Source: Siphonodentalium dalli
Taxonomy: Eukaryota; Mollusca; Scaphopoda; Gadilida; Siphonodentaliidae
Assembly: GCA_032622095.1 (NCBI GenBank)
Contig: CP136062.1
Span: 137,718,351 to 137,782,350 of the forward strand
Direction: 5' to 3'
Length of the DNA: 64,000 bases
Below, one piece after another: positions 12,774-23,693 of this stretch. Numbering within the stretch: position 1 is the stretch's first letter; every line of letters begins with the position of its first letter. Position numbers and translations under genes: made by a program. Under the pieces are notes generated by a model that was not told the origin of the DNA, did no database searches, and saw only the letters and a program-made list of their open reading frames with translations.

Positions 12774-13346
12774 CCGTTTCATGACGGGAGCTGTGCTGGT
12801 GCAGCAATAAATGTCCTGCGCCAGCACATTCTCTTATATATGCGAGTCTCCCATGGGGATCGAGCCTCGCATATATACTATAAGGCACTGGCTTATACAA
12901 GGTCAACGTAAATATGTTTAGGCCAATGAGTATATGAGTTGTTCCATGTGTGAGACTCGCATGTAAGAGAATGCATTGGCACAGAGCGGGAAATTCCTTA
13001 ATTTTAGCGAAAACCCTGTGCCAATGCATTCTCTTACAAATACGAGTCTCCCATATGGAGCCTCACATATATAAGAAAATGCACTGGCTTACAAGATCAA
13101 GGTAAATATTATAAGGTCAATGCATTAACTTATATACGAATTTCGGTTTTGAAGCATATACGATTATTAAGTCCTTAATGAAGGGCGTTCATTATCAGCA
13201 CAGGAGATATGTGCGAACGATGACACGTGCACAGACGTAATTTTACACATATGTGCGAGGCGCCCTGTGGGGGACTCGCATATATAAGAGAATGCATTGA
13301 CACAGGGTTTTTCGCTAAAATTCAGGAAGCTCCAGTCCTGAAAGGG
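12774..13346. mobile_element. TTAA-flanked MITE with nested hairpins
   Basis: TTAA lies on both sides (12770-12773 and 13347-13350). The inverted ends are CCGTTTCATGACGGGAGCT on the left and AGCTCCAGTCCTGAAAGGG on the right. TTAA target duplication with CC..GG termini is the piggyBac-type signature. Inside are several copies of the CCAATGCATTCTCTTATATA hairpin arm. No transposase is present. Confidence 0.7.
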
Positions 13347-14879
13347 TTAAATTTTAGTGATGTGACTATCAACGTGGAACATTCGGGTATCAGTTGGAGT
13401 GATTCAATGGAATAGAGAACAATTTTGCTTTAATATTATTTTATAGCTAAGTTGGTAGCGAACAATGCAGTGAGGCATACCATTTCTTACAAATATTCAC
13501 TGTGGCTCAAAATGGCTGCCAAGATATGGAAAATGGTAAATATTGCCCCAGTGCCATACACTCGCATACGAGTTGTGGTTATGGGGAAAGCGTTATGGCC
13601 CTGCATTCACAACTATTTGATATGATGATCTCAAATCTGAATGTGAGTCTCCTCGGGAACATCCACGTCAAATATGAACCTATTGGGTCTTATAGTTCTG
13701 GATAAGAAGTCGTTTTAAGAATTACTATGGCGGGAAAGAGTTATGGTCCTGGCTTCGCAACTATTTGACCAGTTGACTTCATTTGAACAAATCTGAATGT
13801 GAGCCACTAAGGGAACATCCGCACCAAATATGAACCCATTTGATCATATGGTTCTGGAGAAGATGTTTACAGAATTGTTGACGGGTGGATGGATTGACGG
13901 ACGGACGGCTAGACGGACGAGGAGTGCTGACTTTAGCTCCGCTGGAGACTTCGTCTCAGGTGGGCTAAAAACTAAAAACTACACCGATCTAATAATTTAA
14001 GGTGTAGAAATAGATAGATTTCAAAATTTGAAACCTAATTTCTAAATTTGAAATCTAATAACTCTGACCTTTGAAGGGTGGGTTCCTCGACTCAAATTAA
14101 ATATTTTCTAATCCCGAAGCCAAAGCAATAGTAAATTAGGGTCGCTAAATCGGTCAGAGTATCATTTAGATTGTTCAATAAACCATATTAAAGCATAACA
14201 GCTTTCTTATATATTGATATGGCATTCGTCTTGGAATGCTTATCAGAGAACGCGGCAAAGATAAAGTCCACTTAAATAGGCCCATCTCCCACATTAAGAT
14301 AACATTAATTTTGGCATTTGACAGAATATGGAAATTATCCCATGGATGGCTAAAAATTAACATAATTAAAACATGGTATCCAAATCCAGACGTTTTTATC
14401 GAAGGAGTTGTGGATGACGTAAGGATCGATAGTTTTCACAGGAGCCAAATTCTCGTTTTGATGTAACTATGTTCTGTCAGCAACAAATTTAAGAAGAGAT
14501 TTATCATGTAAGCCCAATTATTGAATGTGCGATTGATTGAAGCTATAATTGCCATAAATGTTGAAACTTGATAGTTATTTGTGTATTCGAATGGTTTTGT
14601 CTAAATAATATTCTCTTGTCATTAATATACGAGTCATATACTGTCGCACTTATAACTGTTCAATAATTTGTGCTATTCACACATTGCTTTGGTGTATTGT
14701 TTTATATTACACATTTTTACACTTGCGACAATGCATCATAATTGAATTGAAAATTTCACCACTTTATCTGCATGAAACTGAACCCAACTAAACTAAACGA
14801 ATAAGGCCAAAAAGGCGGGTGGTCCGCATTTTAATTTTAATTCTGAAAATATTTTGTTTTTCAAACTGGATTGCCTAGG
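13347..14879. other. intergenic with a diverged direct repeat
   Basis: Blocks at about 13560-13700 and 13730-13870 share 'gttatgg', 'caactatttga', 'tctgaatgtgag' and 'gaacatccgc', so they form a diverged direct repeat. The segment 14000-14150 ('gggttcctcgactc', 'gaagccaaag', 'atagtaaattag') recurs at 54440-54545. No gene is recognised. Confidence 0.5.
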
Positions 14880-14884
14880 AACGG

Positions 14885-16440
14885 TGTCAGACCGATTTTC
14901 CGAAGACCTATTACTACGAAGGCCCACAACTCCGAAGACCCGATTCTCCGACGGCCCATAACTCCGAAGATCCGATTCTCCGACGGCCCATAACTCCGAA
15001 GATCCGATTCTCCGAAAGCCCATAACTCCGAAGGGCGAATTTTTCGAAGACCTATAACTCCGAAGACCTATAACTCCGAAGGGCCGATTCTCCGAAGATC
15101 TATAACTCCGAAGGTCCGATTCTCCGACGGCCCATAACTCCGAAGGTCCGATTCTCCGAAGGTCCGATTCTCCGAAGATTTTGTTTTATCGGGGTATTAT
15201 CGTTTACTAAATAGTGTACAGTCCAGTGGCGAAGCCAAGAGGTCCCAAAATTCCTACTGCCCCTATAAAACCTCTACTTGCTATTTCAGACAATATGGGC
15301 CCTACCAAAACATGTCCAATGGCATGTAAACGCCCGGAAATCGTTCATGGGGCATCAAAATATTCAAAATTTTCCTACCCCCCCCCACCTTAATGGGAAT
15401 CCTGGCCCGCCACTGACTATACACCATATACTATAACATTACGTTGGCCCATGAGATGCCAGAGTAAAATGTACAGGGGTGAACGGGGAAGAACTTGTCC
15501 TTTTTCATATATAAAATGAACTTGATTGAATCAAATCACCCCAATGCAGTCGGATGTGCACAGTTTAATCATATTAATTGTATAAAGACGTACATTGTGG
15601 CAAAATAATTGTATTTCTTACATAAATTTAAGCATTCTGTGGAAAATTAAGGCTTGTCGCACACTACTGATGGTGTAGATATATCACCTTATTATAATAC
15701 ATAGTTAACGTTTCCAATATATGAGGGCCCCTTTCCCCCTTTTCGTACGCCGGATTCCACCCCTTTTAGACCCGTACGCCAGATTCCAGACGTCGATTTG
15801 AAGCTGGACGCCGGATTCCAGGGTTAATTTGAAACTGGACGCCGGATTCCAGTGTCAATTTGAAGCTGGACGCCGGATTCCGGCATGGTAAATTTGAAGC
15901 TGGATTCCGGATTCCCATTTAGGGGTGCACATTAATTAGCATATGTGGGGGCTATATCATGTATATGATATGCCGAAAGCATATCACGAAGTCCTGATTT
16001 GGGGAGCGCATGCATGGGATGGGTCGCCCCCAATCGTTGGTCCGGGGGCTCCCCTGGACAGGAACACTGTGAATATTTGAATGCCTAGGAGGGATTTCCG
16101 GACGTTTACATGACACTTGACATGTTTGGGGGGGGCGGTTTTCCCTAGGGCCCCATTGATCCCGCCACTGGACTGTAAACTATTTAATAAGCGATAAAAC
16201 ATGATCTTCGGAGAATCGGACCTTCGGAGAATCGGCCCTTCGGAGTTATAGACCTTCGGAGTTATGGGCGTTCGGAGTTATAGGCCTTCGGAGTTATGGG
16301 ATTTCGGAGTTATGGGTCTTCGGAGTTATGGGATTTCGGAGAATCGGGACTTCGGAGTTATGGGCTTTCGGGGAATCGGGGCGTCGGAGAATCTGACCTT
16401 CGGAGAATCGGACCTTCGGAGTTATGGGTCTTCGGAAAAA
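14885..16440. mobile_element. foldback bounded by inverted minisatellites
   Basis: A minisatellite of 14-15 bp half-units (CCGATTCTCCGAAG and CCCATAACTCCGAAG) fills 14885-15180. The same array in inverse orientation fills 16203-16440. Inside them, 'atcggggtattatcgtttac' and 'gtccagtggcg' near 15190-15235 are mirrored at 16165-16200. This gives nested terminal inverted repeats around a core of about 1 kb. Confidence 0.75.
15745..15925. repeat. minisatellite, unit about 34 bp
   Basis: Four to five copies of a unit carry 'tttgaagctggacgccggat'. It lies in the core of the 14885-16440 foldback and is GC-richer than its surroundings. Confidence 0.8.
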
Positions 16441-16507
16441 CGCTACGTAACCCTAGGAACTTTTTGAAATGAATGGATACATTGATAAACTGCGCTGATG
16501 TAGCATT

Positions 16508-16600
16508 AAATATCCTGTGCCAGTGCATATTCTTATATATGCGAGACTCCCAATGGGAGACTCGCATATATAAGAGAATACATTGGCACAGGGTTTTCGC
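16508..16600. repeat. solo copy of the shared hairpin core
   Basis: CCTGTGCCAGTGCATATTC and its inverse (ending in CATTGGCACAGGG) flank a short GGGAGACTCGCATATA loop region. The right flank (TTTCAGGAAGCTCTAGTCATG) is a remnant of the outer end of the 12774-13346 MITE family. Confidence 0.75.
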
Positions 16601-16804
16601 AAAATTTCAGGAAGCTCTAGTCATGAAATTGGCAATTACAAACTTTCAGATTACCAACTGGAAAAATAAATTTGGGTCAAAGATTCTGGAAAAGGTATGG
16701 ACTCAGTTGGGTTTGAGGAAACACAGATAATGTTTTGTTTAACCTATATATTCTAATGATATTTACCTATTGCAAATATATCTCTCTGAAGATTCCGTCA
16801 TATT

Positions 16805-17896
16805 TTATGTGTCATCTGTAGTTACAATATGGCTTTCATCACCAATATGAATATTTTGCGCTCCAATTACATGGTGTTGAGACGCACCTGGATGTGAATT
16901 GTGATTATGGTAATGCTGGTGTACTTTAGAGTTAGAATCCGCAGATACAGCAGGACAATAATTACATTCAGCATTATTGGCTGCCGTCATATGTACGTTT
17001 GGAGCTGAAGAACGCAATGCTGTAGGGATGTTGCATGCAGCTTCCTGCACAGTACTTACATGTACTTCATTCACCTTTCCTGTTAGCCCTGATATGCTGC
17101 AATCAGTAGAATCATAGCTGCTGAGACTTTGGTGCATTATCAACTGGCCACACTGGTTTCGCTTCCAAGGACATGGCCTTGATTTTTTTTGAAAATTTGG
17201 GTGTATAGGGAGTACTGGAGTGATGTATTCTTGACTGATGTTCATTTGAGTGACCTTTACACTCAATTCTCCATCTTCCTCATCAAGTTTCTTTATGACA
17301 TCTTCAATTATTTCTGAATCACTTTTGATTTCTGCTAGAGCGACAGTCCTCATATTTTTTATTTTATCCTGTTGTTCCTTGTCAATAATTCTTTCCGTCT
17401 CTATTTTACGCTCTTTCTTCAACTCCCCATTCTTCCGAATCCTCTCCCATATTGTAGATCTTACCAGGTCTGCAACAAGATTTCCATGCTCGTATGTTGA
17501 TCCATGTCTTAATATGAATCCCTCTCTTGAACAAATACCAAGCATCTTATTTAGAGGAAACTCTATCTTTTTTTTGGTGAATATAGGTATAATATTGAAC
17601 CGTTTCTCTTCATTACGCAGATGATAGAATATTGACTCCTCTGTTTGCCAACGATTCTTGCTGTCATTCAAGAATATGTCTGTGATCCAGATAAACATAA
17701 ATGTGCACCTCTCCAGTGCAAAACAGAACGACTGGAGTTTAGACCCTTTGAATGTTCCTACTTTATCATACAGCTCTATTTTGATCAATTGACCTTTTGC
17801 TTTGACCTTCGATATATCTTCCTTATACTCGATGACATCTGATCTGTCATTCTCATGGTAGAAAATGATGATGTCAAAATATGGTGGCAGGTCAAG
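16805..17896 (-). CDS. TIR-domain adaptor with C-terminal RHIM-like motif (TICAM/TRIF-like), 5' end unresolved
   Basis: The frame encodes 363 residues. Residues about 1-156 read as a TIR domain: box 1 is YFDIIIFYHEND (residues 6-17), then a BB-loop region (ELYDKVGTFKG), then FALERCTFMFIWITDIFLND, the usual strand and helix after it. The domain runs on to IIPIF and an amphipathic end (STIWERIRKNGELKKERK), closest in style to TICAM1/TICAM2. A charged, probably helical linker follows. MNIS at 218-221 resembles the pLxIS phospho-motif of IRF3-recruiting adaptors, a weak match. The C-terminus is His-rich and then has QNIHIGDESHI, with the RHIM-type tetrad IHIG at residues 349-352. Known TRIF has TIR then RHIM in this order and signals from endosomal Toll receptors through RIP kinases and TBK1. 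Odd point: a TAA lies directly upstream in frame (17897-17899), no in-frame ATG precedes the TIR core, and the best acceptor (after 17937) adds stops. The start is therefore unknown and the gene may be damaged. Confidence 0.72.
   Translation of the reverse strand, partial: LDLPPYFDIIIFYHENDRSDVIEYKEDISKVKAKGQLIKIELYDKVGTFKGSKLQSFCFALERCTFMFIWITDIFLNDSKNRWQTEESIFYHLRNEEKRFNIIPIFTKKKIEFPLNKMLGICSREGFILRHGSTYEHGNLVADLVRSTIWERIRKNGELKKERKIETERIIDKEQQDKIKNMRTVALAEIKSDSEIIEDVIKKLDEEDGELSVKVTQMNISQEYITPVLPIHPNFQKKSRPCPWKRNQCGQLIMHQSLSSYDSTDCSISGLTGKVNEVHVSTVQEAACNIPTALRSSAPNVHMTAANNAECNYCPAVSADSNSKVHQHYHNHNSHPGASQHHVIGAQNIHIGDESHIVTTDDT
16841..16852 (-). other. RHIM-type tetrad codons (IHIG)
   Basis: These codons encode I-H-I-G inside QNIHIGDESHIVTT, 11 residues from the C-terminus. 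RHIM cores follow [IV]-Q-[IVL]-G with nearby N/H and hydrophobic positions; here Q is H. Known RHIMs assemble into functional amyloids linking adaptors to RIP-type kinases. Histidine in the second position is also seen in some invertebrate cryptic RHIMs, as far as I recall. Confidence 0.55.
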
Positions 17897-17936
17897 TTAT
17901 CTGACATAGTTAGGTCTAGAATCGGTTATCTACCCC

Positions 17937-18914
17937 CTGGAATGGAAGATGAGAAGAAAGTTAACTTAACTGATTGGGGGGGGGGGGGGGTATTCAATAC
18001 TACAATAGATATGTCAACTTGAGCAAGTATCTTGCAGACAAACATATAAACAGAGTAGGGCTCTGCGAATAAGGGTTTTATATTTCAAATCGAATCCCGA
18101 AATTTAACACCAACAATATGTTGAAATTGTTCTCTTAATTTGATTTGACAACAATTTAATAGTGGGGATTTTGTCGTTTTTAGACTAACATTTGCATACT
18201 TTCCTACACTTTAAACATGTAATCAACCATATTTGACATATACAAATGGACACCTCTTCTTTAGAGTTGATCCAAAACTCAAGATGGGTGGACAAGAAGT
18301 AGGGAGCAGGTGTGATCTAGTTTTCTATATCACATTTACCCCCCCCCCCAATTGGCAAGAAACTGGTTTAATGGACAAATAATCTAATTCCATTTAATTA
18401 GTATGCTTTGTATTAAATAATGTATGCTCTTTTGCAAAAATAAATCATCTCTCTCTCTCCATCTGTTGGGAACATTTCCAATCTTGTGGGGTGGGGGCGC
18501 CAGGTTGGAAACTTCCAACACTTGGGAATCTTGAAGCCAGTCTATATGTTTTTTGCAATTTTCAGATTCAGATATCCACATTTTCTCACTGGGCCCCATG
18601 TATCCTGAGTTTCTCCCCCGGTTTGCATGGTGGCCAATCAAAGGCTACTGATCAATTCACTTCAAAATGGTATACAATCTAGAGCTATAATGTGTCATGC
18701 AGTTGGGGAAAACCAAAGCCCAGGCCTTGTGCATGAGTTTGGTCTGTTTCAAGGGGATGGTGCGCCCCAACATTGGATACCCTCCAGCCCACGTCCCTGC
18801 TCACTTGACACGTTAGTAGCGAGGAATAATAATGTGCCTTGTAATAGCCAGGTTCAGACACCCATTACACTATTTTGTAATGATTCATTTGTATGAATGT
18901 TTAGCTAATAATTC
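17937..18914. other. intergenic or upstream part of the TIR gene
   Basis: A strong minus-strand polypyrimidine/AG acceptor ends at 17937, so an upstream exon of the TIR gene may lie here or further on. None is recognisable. G14 (17977-17990) and C10 (18341-18350) runs are present. Confidence 0.35.
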
Positions 18915-19215
18915 AAACAATATGTTACTTCATGTTGAATTTAATAGCTGAGCATTCCTACAAATGAATCAATAGGATTCAAGTCGCTGCTCTTTATAGC
19001 ACATTTAGTCATCAAAGAGTTAACATCCATATAATAATATTTGTAACTGCATGATTCTTTTCTCTTTTTTTTTATATGTTACTGCTTGTTGAACTTAATA
19101 GCTAAGAATTCCTACAAATTAATCAATAGGATTCAAGTCAATTATCATTACAGCGCATTTAGTAACCAAAGGTTTAACATCCATATAATAATATTTGTAA
19201 CTGTAGGATTCTTTG
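18915..19215. repeat. direct duplication of about 150 bp
   Basis: Two consecutive copies share 'aatcaataggattcaagtc', 'acatccatataataatattt' and 'gtaactg'. They differ by scattered substitutions. Nothing coding is seen. Confidence 0.8.
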
Positions 19216-19464
19216 TTAAAAAATCAGAGATCCCTAGTCAATCTAAAATATGATTGAATGGAAGATTACCGTGCTTGTATATGCTTTAATAGCTGCAAAT
19301 TCTAGAATTCTATAATTTAACCTAGATAATCAGCATCCAGCAAGCGGATGCCCGACATAAACTTCATAAACTGCGTAATCAGAGCATTGTATGGGTGTCA
19401 ACTAACTTTTAACGTCTTATTTTTGGCTTTTTGTTGAGTAAAATACGTCTACGAAAATAGACAA

Positions 19465-20027
19465 CACTAGCCGATGTGCCCGGCCCTCTTCGTCCGGGCT
19501 ATTTAGGGATTTTTTTGTGATCGTCTCCGCCTGGGCAAACTATTGTTCGATCGGCCCGGAAACATGCCTATATGAGCGAATATGGTCAAGGTCAAGGACA
19601 TGGTCGCACGTGAAATTGGACCCACCCATATTGTTTCCGGGATCAAAGTAGACCTACATTATACAAAATTTTAGTCGGATTGGTCGAGGTCCAGAAACAT
19701 GCCTATATGAGCGTATATGAGCGAGGTCAAGGTCAAGGACACGGTCGCAAGTGAAATTGGACCCGCCCATATTGTTCCCGTGATCAAAGTAGAACCAGCT
19801 ATCAAATTTGAGTGGGATCGGTCGAGGTCCAGAAACATGCCTATATGAGCGTATTTGAGCGAGGTCAAGGTCAAGGAACGGACGCACGTGCAATTGGACC
19901 CGCCCATATTGTTCCCCGGGTCAAAGTAGGCCTACACACCAAATTTGAGTCGGATCGGTCGAGCAGTTTTTCGAGTCTATAACACAAATACATACATACA
20001 GACAGAAGTTCCAAAATATATAATAGA
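19465..20027. repeat. interspersed repeat with three internal about 135-bp units
   Basis: It opens with 'tagccgatgtgcccggccc' and ends with a CATACATACAGACAGA tail and 'atatataatagac'. Inside, three copies carry 'aaacatgcctatatgagcg', 'gaggtcaaggtcaagga' and 'cccatattgttcc'. Family members follow directly at 20028 and at 45782. Confidence 0.75.
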
Positions 20028-20612
20028 CTAGCCGATGAGCCCGACGTTGTCCGGGCTATTCAAAAACCAAATTTCAAGTCGATAGCTCCACCCGTTTCCG
20101 AGATCTGGTAACCAAATTTCAAGTCGATAGCTCCACCCGTTTCCGAGATCTGGTAACCAAATTTCAAGTCGATAGCTCCACCCGTTTCCGTGATCTGGTC
20201 TGCGCATGCGCGAAGCTTGCGTCGCGCGGGCTCGGCGACCCGATAAAATTCGTATCCGGGGCAAGATACATTCACATAGCAAATTTCAAGTCGATAGCTC
20301 CACCCGTTTCCGAGTTCCCGTATATCTCTCTGCAGATGCTAATGACGTTGAATGGTAAACAAACGCTCTTTATATCGATGCGTCAAAAACAAACGCTCAT
20401 TAAATTATCACTTGATTAACCACAGCAGTGCCGTTTTTGTGACTGAGGGTGGAGAACGGGTGGTCTGAGCTTCTCCAAAACGCGACGCCGACGGTGTCCG
20501 TGGGATTTTACCCTTAGATATGAAGTTTGAACTCAATCGAGCCAGCCGTTTTCGATTCTATAAAGGACATACAGACAGACAGACAGAGGTCTTCAAAATA
20601 TATATGAGATAA
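20028..20612. repeat. second member of the same interspersed family
   Basis: It starts 'tagccgatgagcccgacg' and ends in a CAGACAGACAGACAG tail. Three tandem copies of a 57-bp unit ('caaatttcaagtcgatagct') lie at 20074-20190. The sequence 20330-20420 ('aacaaacgctctttat') is also found around 5460-5530 and near 57255-57310. Confidence 0.75.
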
Positions 20613-22015
20613 AATACAAGACAGACAACTCTATATATCCCGTCTACGCTCACGCTTTACGAAGTCCAGCGCAATGAAATTTCACTCTTGTTAACCGGCT
20701 GTTGACTCATCGAAATGTCGGGCCTGCAAAACGCGTTATTTTTCAAACTAGCTGGCGACTTTGTGAATTTTGATAGGCGTAACACAGCTTATTGGATAAG
20801 CATAGAATGGCAGTGTAATTCGTCGAAATTAATGACAAGTGGTGCAAATTTCAACTTAATGCATAGTTTGTTGTGTTTATCTTTGTATACTTTCACAAAA
20901 TTGGCAGTTTGAACCATATACCATGGCAAATATTAGCAATAGTTTTACCCGTATAGAACGATTAATGGGGATAGAACCGACTCGATCAGGAGAGAACCCA
21001 AACAATAATCAAAATTCGCGGTTCTTGTCGTTGTTATGACTCGCACAATGAAGTTTTCGTTATTAACACGCTCATTGGTGCCACAGATTGTTATGGGATC
21101 GAAAATAACTAATCGAGTTATCACCTAGATGCCTCAAAATTGCGTTTTAACTGTCAAAAAGTCGTGAAAATGTATAATTTCGATCAGCAAGAACCGTCAC
21201 AAATCAGGCAAGAACCATCACAAACCGGCGATAGAACGATTTCCGATGTAACAGTTCCTACACAGTGCCGAAAACACCACATGCCAGTATACCGTAACAA
21301 TAGTTCAAAGAGCTGGAAGACGCAAGCTGTTGGATTCTGTTGTCCAATGCACCAACGCAGATACGATTGTCAAAGAAACTGTATACATTTTCGGCTATGT
21401 TTATATTTAGCTGTATTTGGAAAATGGCTTTTCCCAGATGACAATAGTCTATATAACATACTTCCCACTAACTGCCCGCGTGGTTGTTGGGATTGGTTCC
21501 AAACCACGGCTGTTGACTTTTGAAATAAACTATAAAAGTTACACTATAAATAACACATTGACGAGCCCAATCAAGCTGCAAACCAAAGTTCAGTCCCCTC
21601 GAGTTAGAGAGAAATTTCACGATTTACTCACTGTGAGTGACGTGGCAATACTGAAACGACTTTTTATATTTCTAAAACGGATAAAATAGTAATCTTACAA
21701 TGTATATATACAGAACATATAATGGAAATAGCTATTGGGGTTTCCGTTATGTTGTGTGAATCCTGTCTCATTGTTAAAACTGAAAACTGCATTGAAACTA
21801 TTCATCAAATTTTATACCCAGTGTCACTAGTCAGTTAATTGAGTGAGTTATTTGTATTAGCCCCATTTGTCTGTGATAGTGTTGTTGTCGGGCGACCGTG
21901 CCATTTGGTTGGCTTGGATTTTCTGGTAAATGTTAGGTCCTATGTCGGTGGTTCATTGGTATATCCTTTACGGTACACGATTACGTATTTATAGATGGTA
22001 AAACATATATCCGTC
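20613..22015. other. intergenic, no recognised gene
   Basis: The longest frame, 21140-21523, encodes 127 Cys-containing residues without a known domain. It has no supporting splice or neighbour evidence. The rest is ordinary AT-rich sequence. Confidence 0.4.
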
Positions 22016-22029
22016 ATTATATGATGATA

Positions 22030-22742
22030 CCCACCCCAGTTGGCTGTATTTCAGGAACGATAACTCTATTCTCCGCAGTACTCCCGTCTAGACAGTTTGA
22101 CCTATATTCTCCGCCCACGCGTTGGTCTACTTGTACCGGTTGGACATGTCCGGACATGACCCGCTGGTTATATCCAGACTTTTCCATATGAATGGTATAG
22201 TATCTACATGTATATCACGTGATGATCTTGGTGGGGTAGCTTCAGTCTTTAATTTTAAAGGGACACTAGGCTCTCACTGGGGATGATTATTAAAGTGACA
22301 CTCACTATGGATGAATGTTAAAGTAACGCATGGCGCACACTGTGGGATAATGTTAAAGTGACACTCGCATTGAAAAGTTCAAAGTTTTTGAAATTTTTGA
22401 TGATACCCCGCCCGTTTGGTGACAGTCTAGACAGTTTGACCTACATTCTCCGCAGTACTCCCGTTGGAGTTTGACCTATATTCTCCGCCCACGCGTCGGT
22501 CTATTTGTATCGGTTGGACATGTCCGGACATGACCCGCTGGTTATATCCAGATTTCTCCATATGAATGGTATATTATCTACATGTATATCACGTGATGAT
22601 CTCGGTGGGGTAGCTTCAGTCTTGAATATTAAAGGGATACTGGTCTCTCACGGGGGATGATTATTAAAGTGACACTCACTATGGATGAATGTTAAAGTAA
22701 CACATGGCGCACACTGTGGGATAATGTTAAAGTGACACTCGC
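22030..22742. repeat. tandem duplication in left arm, about 360-bp unit
   Basis: Two copies share 'gtctagacagtttgacct', 'tggacatgtccggacatgac', 'ctacatgtatatcacgtgat' and 'ttaaagtgacactc'. The second copy starts again with the terminal-like TGATGATACCCC (about 22399). The mirror image fills 26528-27240. Confidence 0.85.
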
Positions 22743-22747
22743 ATTGA

Positions 22748-22945
22748 AAACTTCCAAAAAGTTCAAAAAGTTCAAAAAGTTCAAAAAGTTCAAAAAGTTC
22801 AAAAATTTCAAAAATTTCAAAAAGTTCAAAAATTTCAAAAACTTACAAAATTTCAAAAATTTCGAAAAACTTCAAAAACTTCAAAAACTTCACAAATTTC
22901 ACAAATTTCACAAATTTCAAAAAACTTCAAAAATTAAACAAAATT
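22748..22945. repeat. minisatellite TTCAAAAAG (left arm)
   Basis: Variants of a 9-10 bp unit (TTCAAAAAG, TTCAAAAAT, TTCAAAAAC) run for about 200 bp. A Lys/Phe-rich frame across them is an artefact of the repeat. The mirror copy at 26325-26523 has slightly different unit numbers. Confidence 0.9.
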
Positions 22946-23055
22946 CAGGATTTAGTCATAAATGTGACCCGCTATATCAAATCCAGTCGGAAGTCGGGAT
23001 TTTTTTTATCCTGTGCCAATGCATTCTCTTATCTATGCGAGTCGACCAGCCGCCC

Positions 23056-23132
<77 letters not shown>
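23056..23132. repeat. long CGG/GCC trinucleotide run (left arm)
   Basis: About 25 uninterrupted trinucleotides, which read as poly-Ala. The right-arm equivalent (26205-26225) is far shorter. A second GCC tract follows at 23155-23173, and another at 23897-23922. Confidence 0.9.
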
Positions 23133-23228
23133 TGTAATGCGCATGTCAACGCCGCGCCGCCGGCGGCGGCGGCAACTACATAATCCTATGGCATGCAAAG
23201 AAATTGGCGGCGGCGGTTAAGGATTTAG

Positions 23229-23411
23229 TCAGTGATGATACTGTTGTTGTTGTTGTTGTTGGTGTTGTTGGTGTTGTTGTTGTTGTTGTGGCTGATGATA
23301 CTGTTGTTGTTGTTGTTGTTGTTCTGAAGGCGTGTGTTTAACTTTGATATGACGCTTCAAACTATCTTGCCAAGCATAGACACTTAAGCACTCTTCACAT
23401 TGATACTTCAT
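23229..23411 (-). CDS. C2H2 zinc-finger mini-protein with Gln/His tail (left-arm copy)
   Basis: This encodes 60 residues. Residues 5-26 form one C2H2 finger (C5, C8, H21, H26; C-x2-C-x12-H-x4-H). A low-complexity tail of Gln, His and Tyr follows, encoded by a CAA/CAG-rich run. It is the mirror of 25913-26107, shorter only in the tail. It could be a complete small DNA/RNA-binding protein or the last exon of a larger one. No upstream exon is recognised. Confidence 0.5.
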   Translation of the reverse strand: MKYQCEECLSVYAWQDSLKRHIKVKHTPSEQQQQQQQYHQPQQQQQHQQHQQQQQQQYHH

Positions 23412-23492
23412 TTTCCTATATAATCAGTGAAATCGAGCGTTCTTCTATGCACCTATATTTATATAGAACAGAAACAAGCGTAACGTGGTGGA

Positions 23493-23693
23493 CTAGTTAA
23501 CTAGTTCAGGCTGTCGTTCACAACGTCTCTTAGTGTTGTTTGTACTGGATACAAATTTATCACATTGGCTACAATACAACCTACCTATCCAAATGTCAAT
23601 GCAATTATGAGTGAATTCAATATGAGAGTATATATATAAGCATTTGTATCGACATCTCGTGAATCTATCGAAATATCTTACTTCTCTTTCCAA
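23493..23693 (-). CDS. short Cys-containing frame of unknown function (left-arm copy)
   Basis: The frame has 66 codons, and the right-arm copy at 25631-25831 encodes the same protein. It contains YCSQCDKF, half of a possible zinc knuckle, near the C-terminus. It lies upstream of the C2H2 frame on the same strand (left arm, minus), so both could be exons of one transcript. Function unknown. Identity between arms is not evidence of selection because the whole arms are nearly identical. Confidence 0.25.
   Translation of the reverse strand: MEREVRYFDRFTRCRYKCLYIYSHIEFTHNCIDIWIGRLYCSQCDKFVSSTNNTKRRCERQPELVN

Noticed and set aside
14885-15180. CRISPR-like direct repeats
   Set aside because: Units are contiguous 14-15 bp repeats without unique spacers, in a eukaryotic context; it is a minisatellite.
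17250-17624. 124-codon plus-strand frame opposite the TIR gene
   Set aside because: It is the antisense shadow of the TIR-coding frame, rich in Ser/Ile/Leu with no domain.
21140-21523. 127-codon frame with several Cys and Trp
   Set aside because: No motif spacing matches a known zinc-binding or other family and there is no supporting context. It remains possible but unsupported.
22732-23220. 162-codon frame with Lys/Phe repeats and poly-Ala
   Set aside because: It is the translation of the TTCAAAAAG minisatellite and the CGG run. The right arm breaks the frame, and no domain exists.
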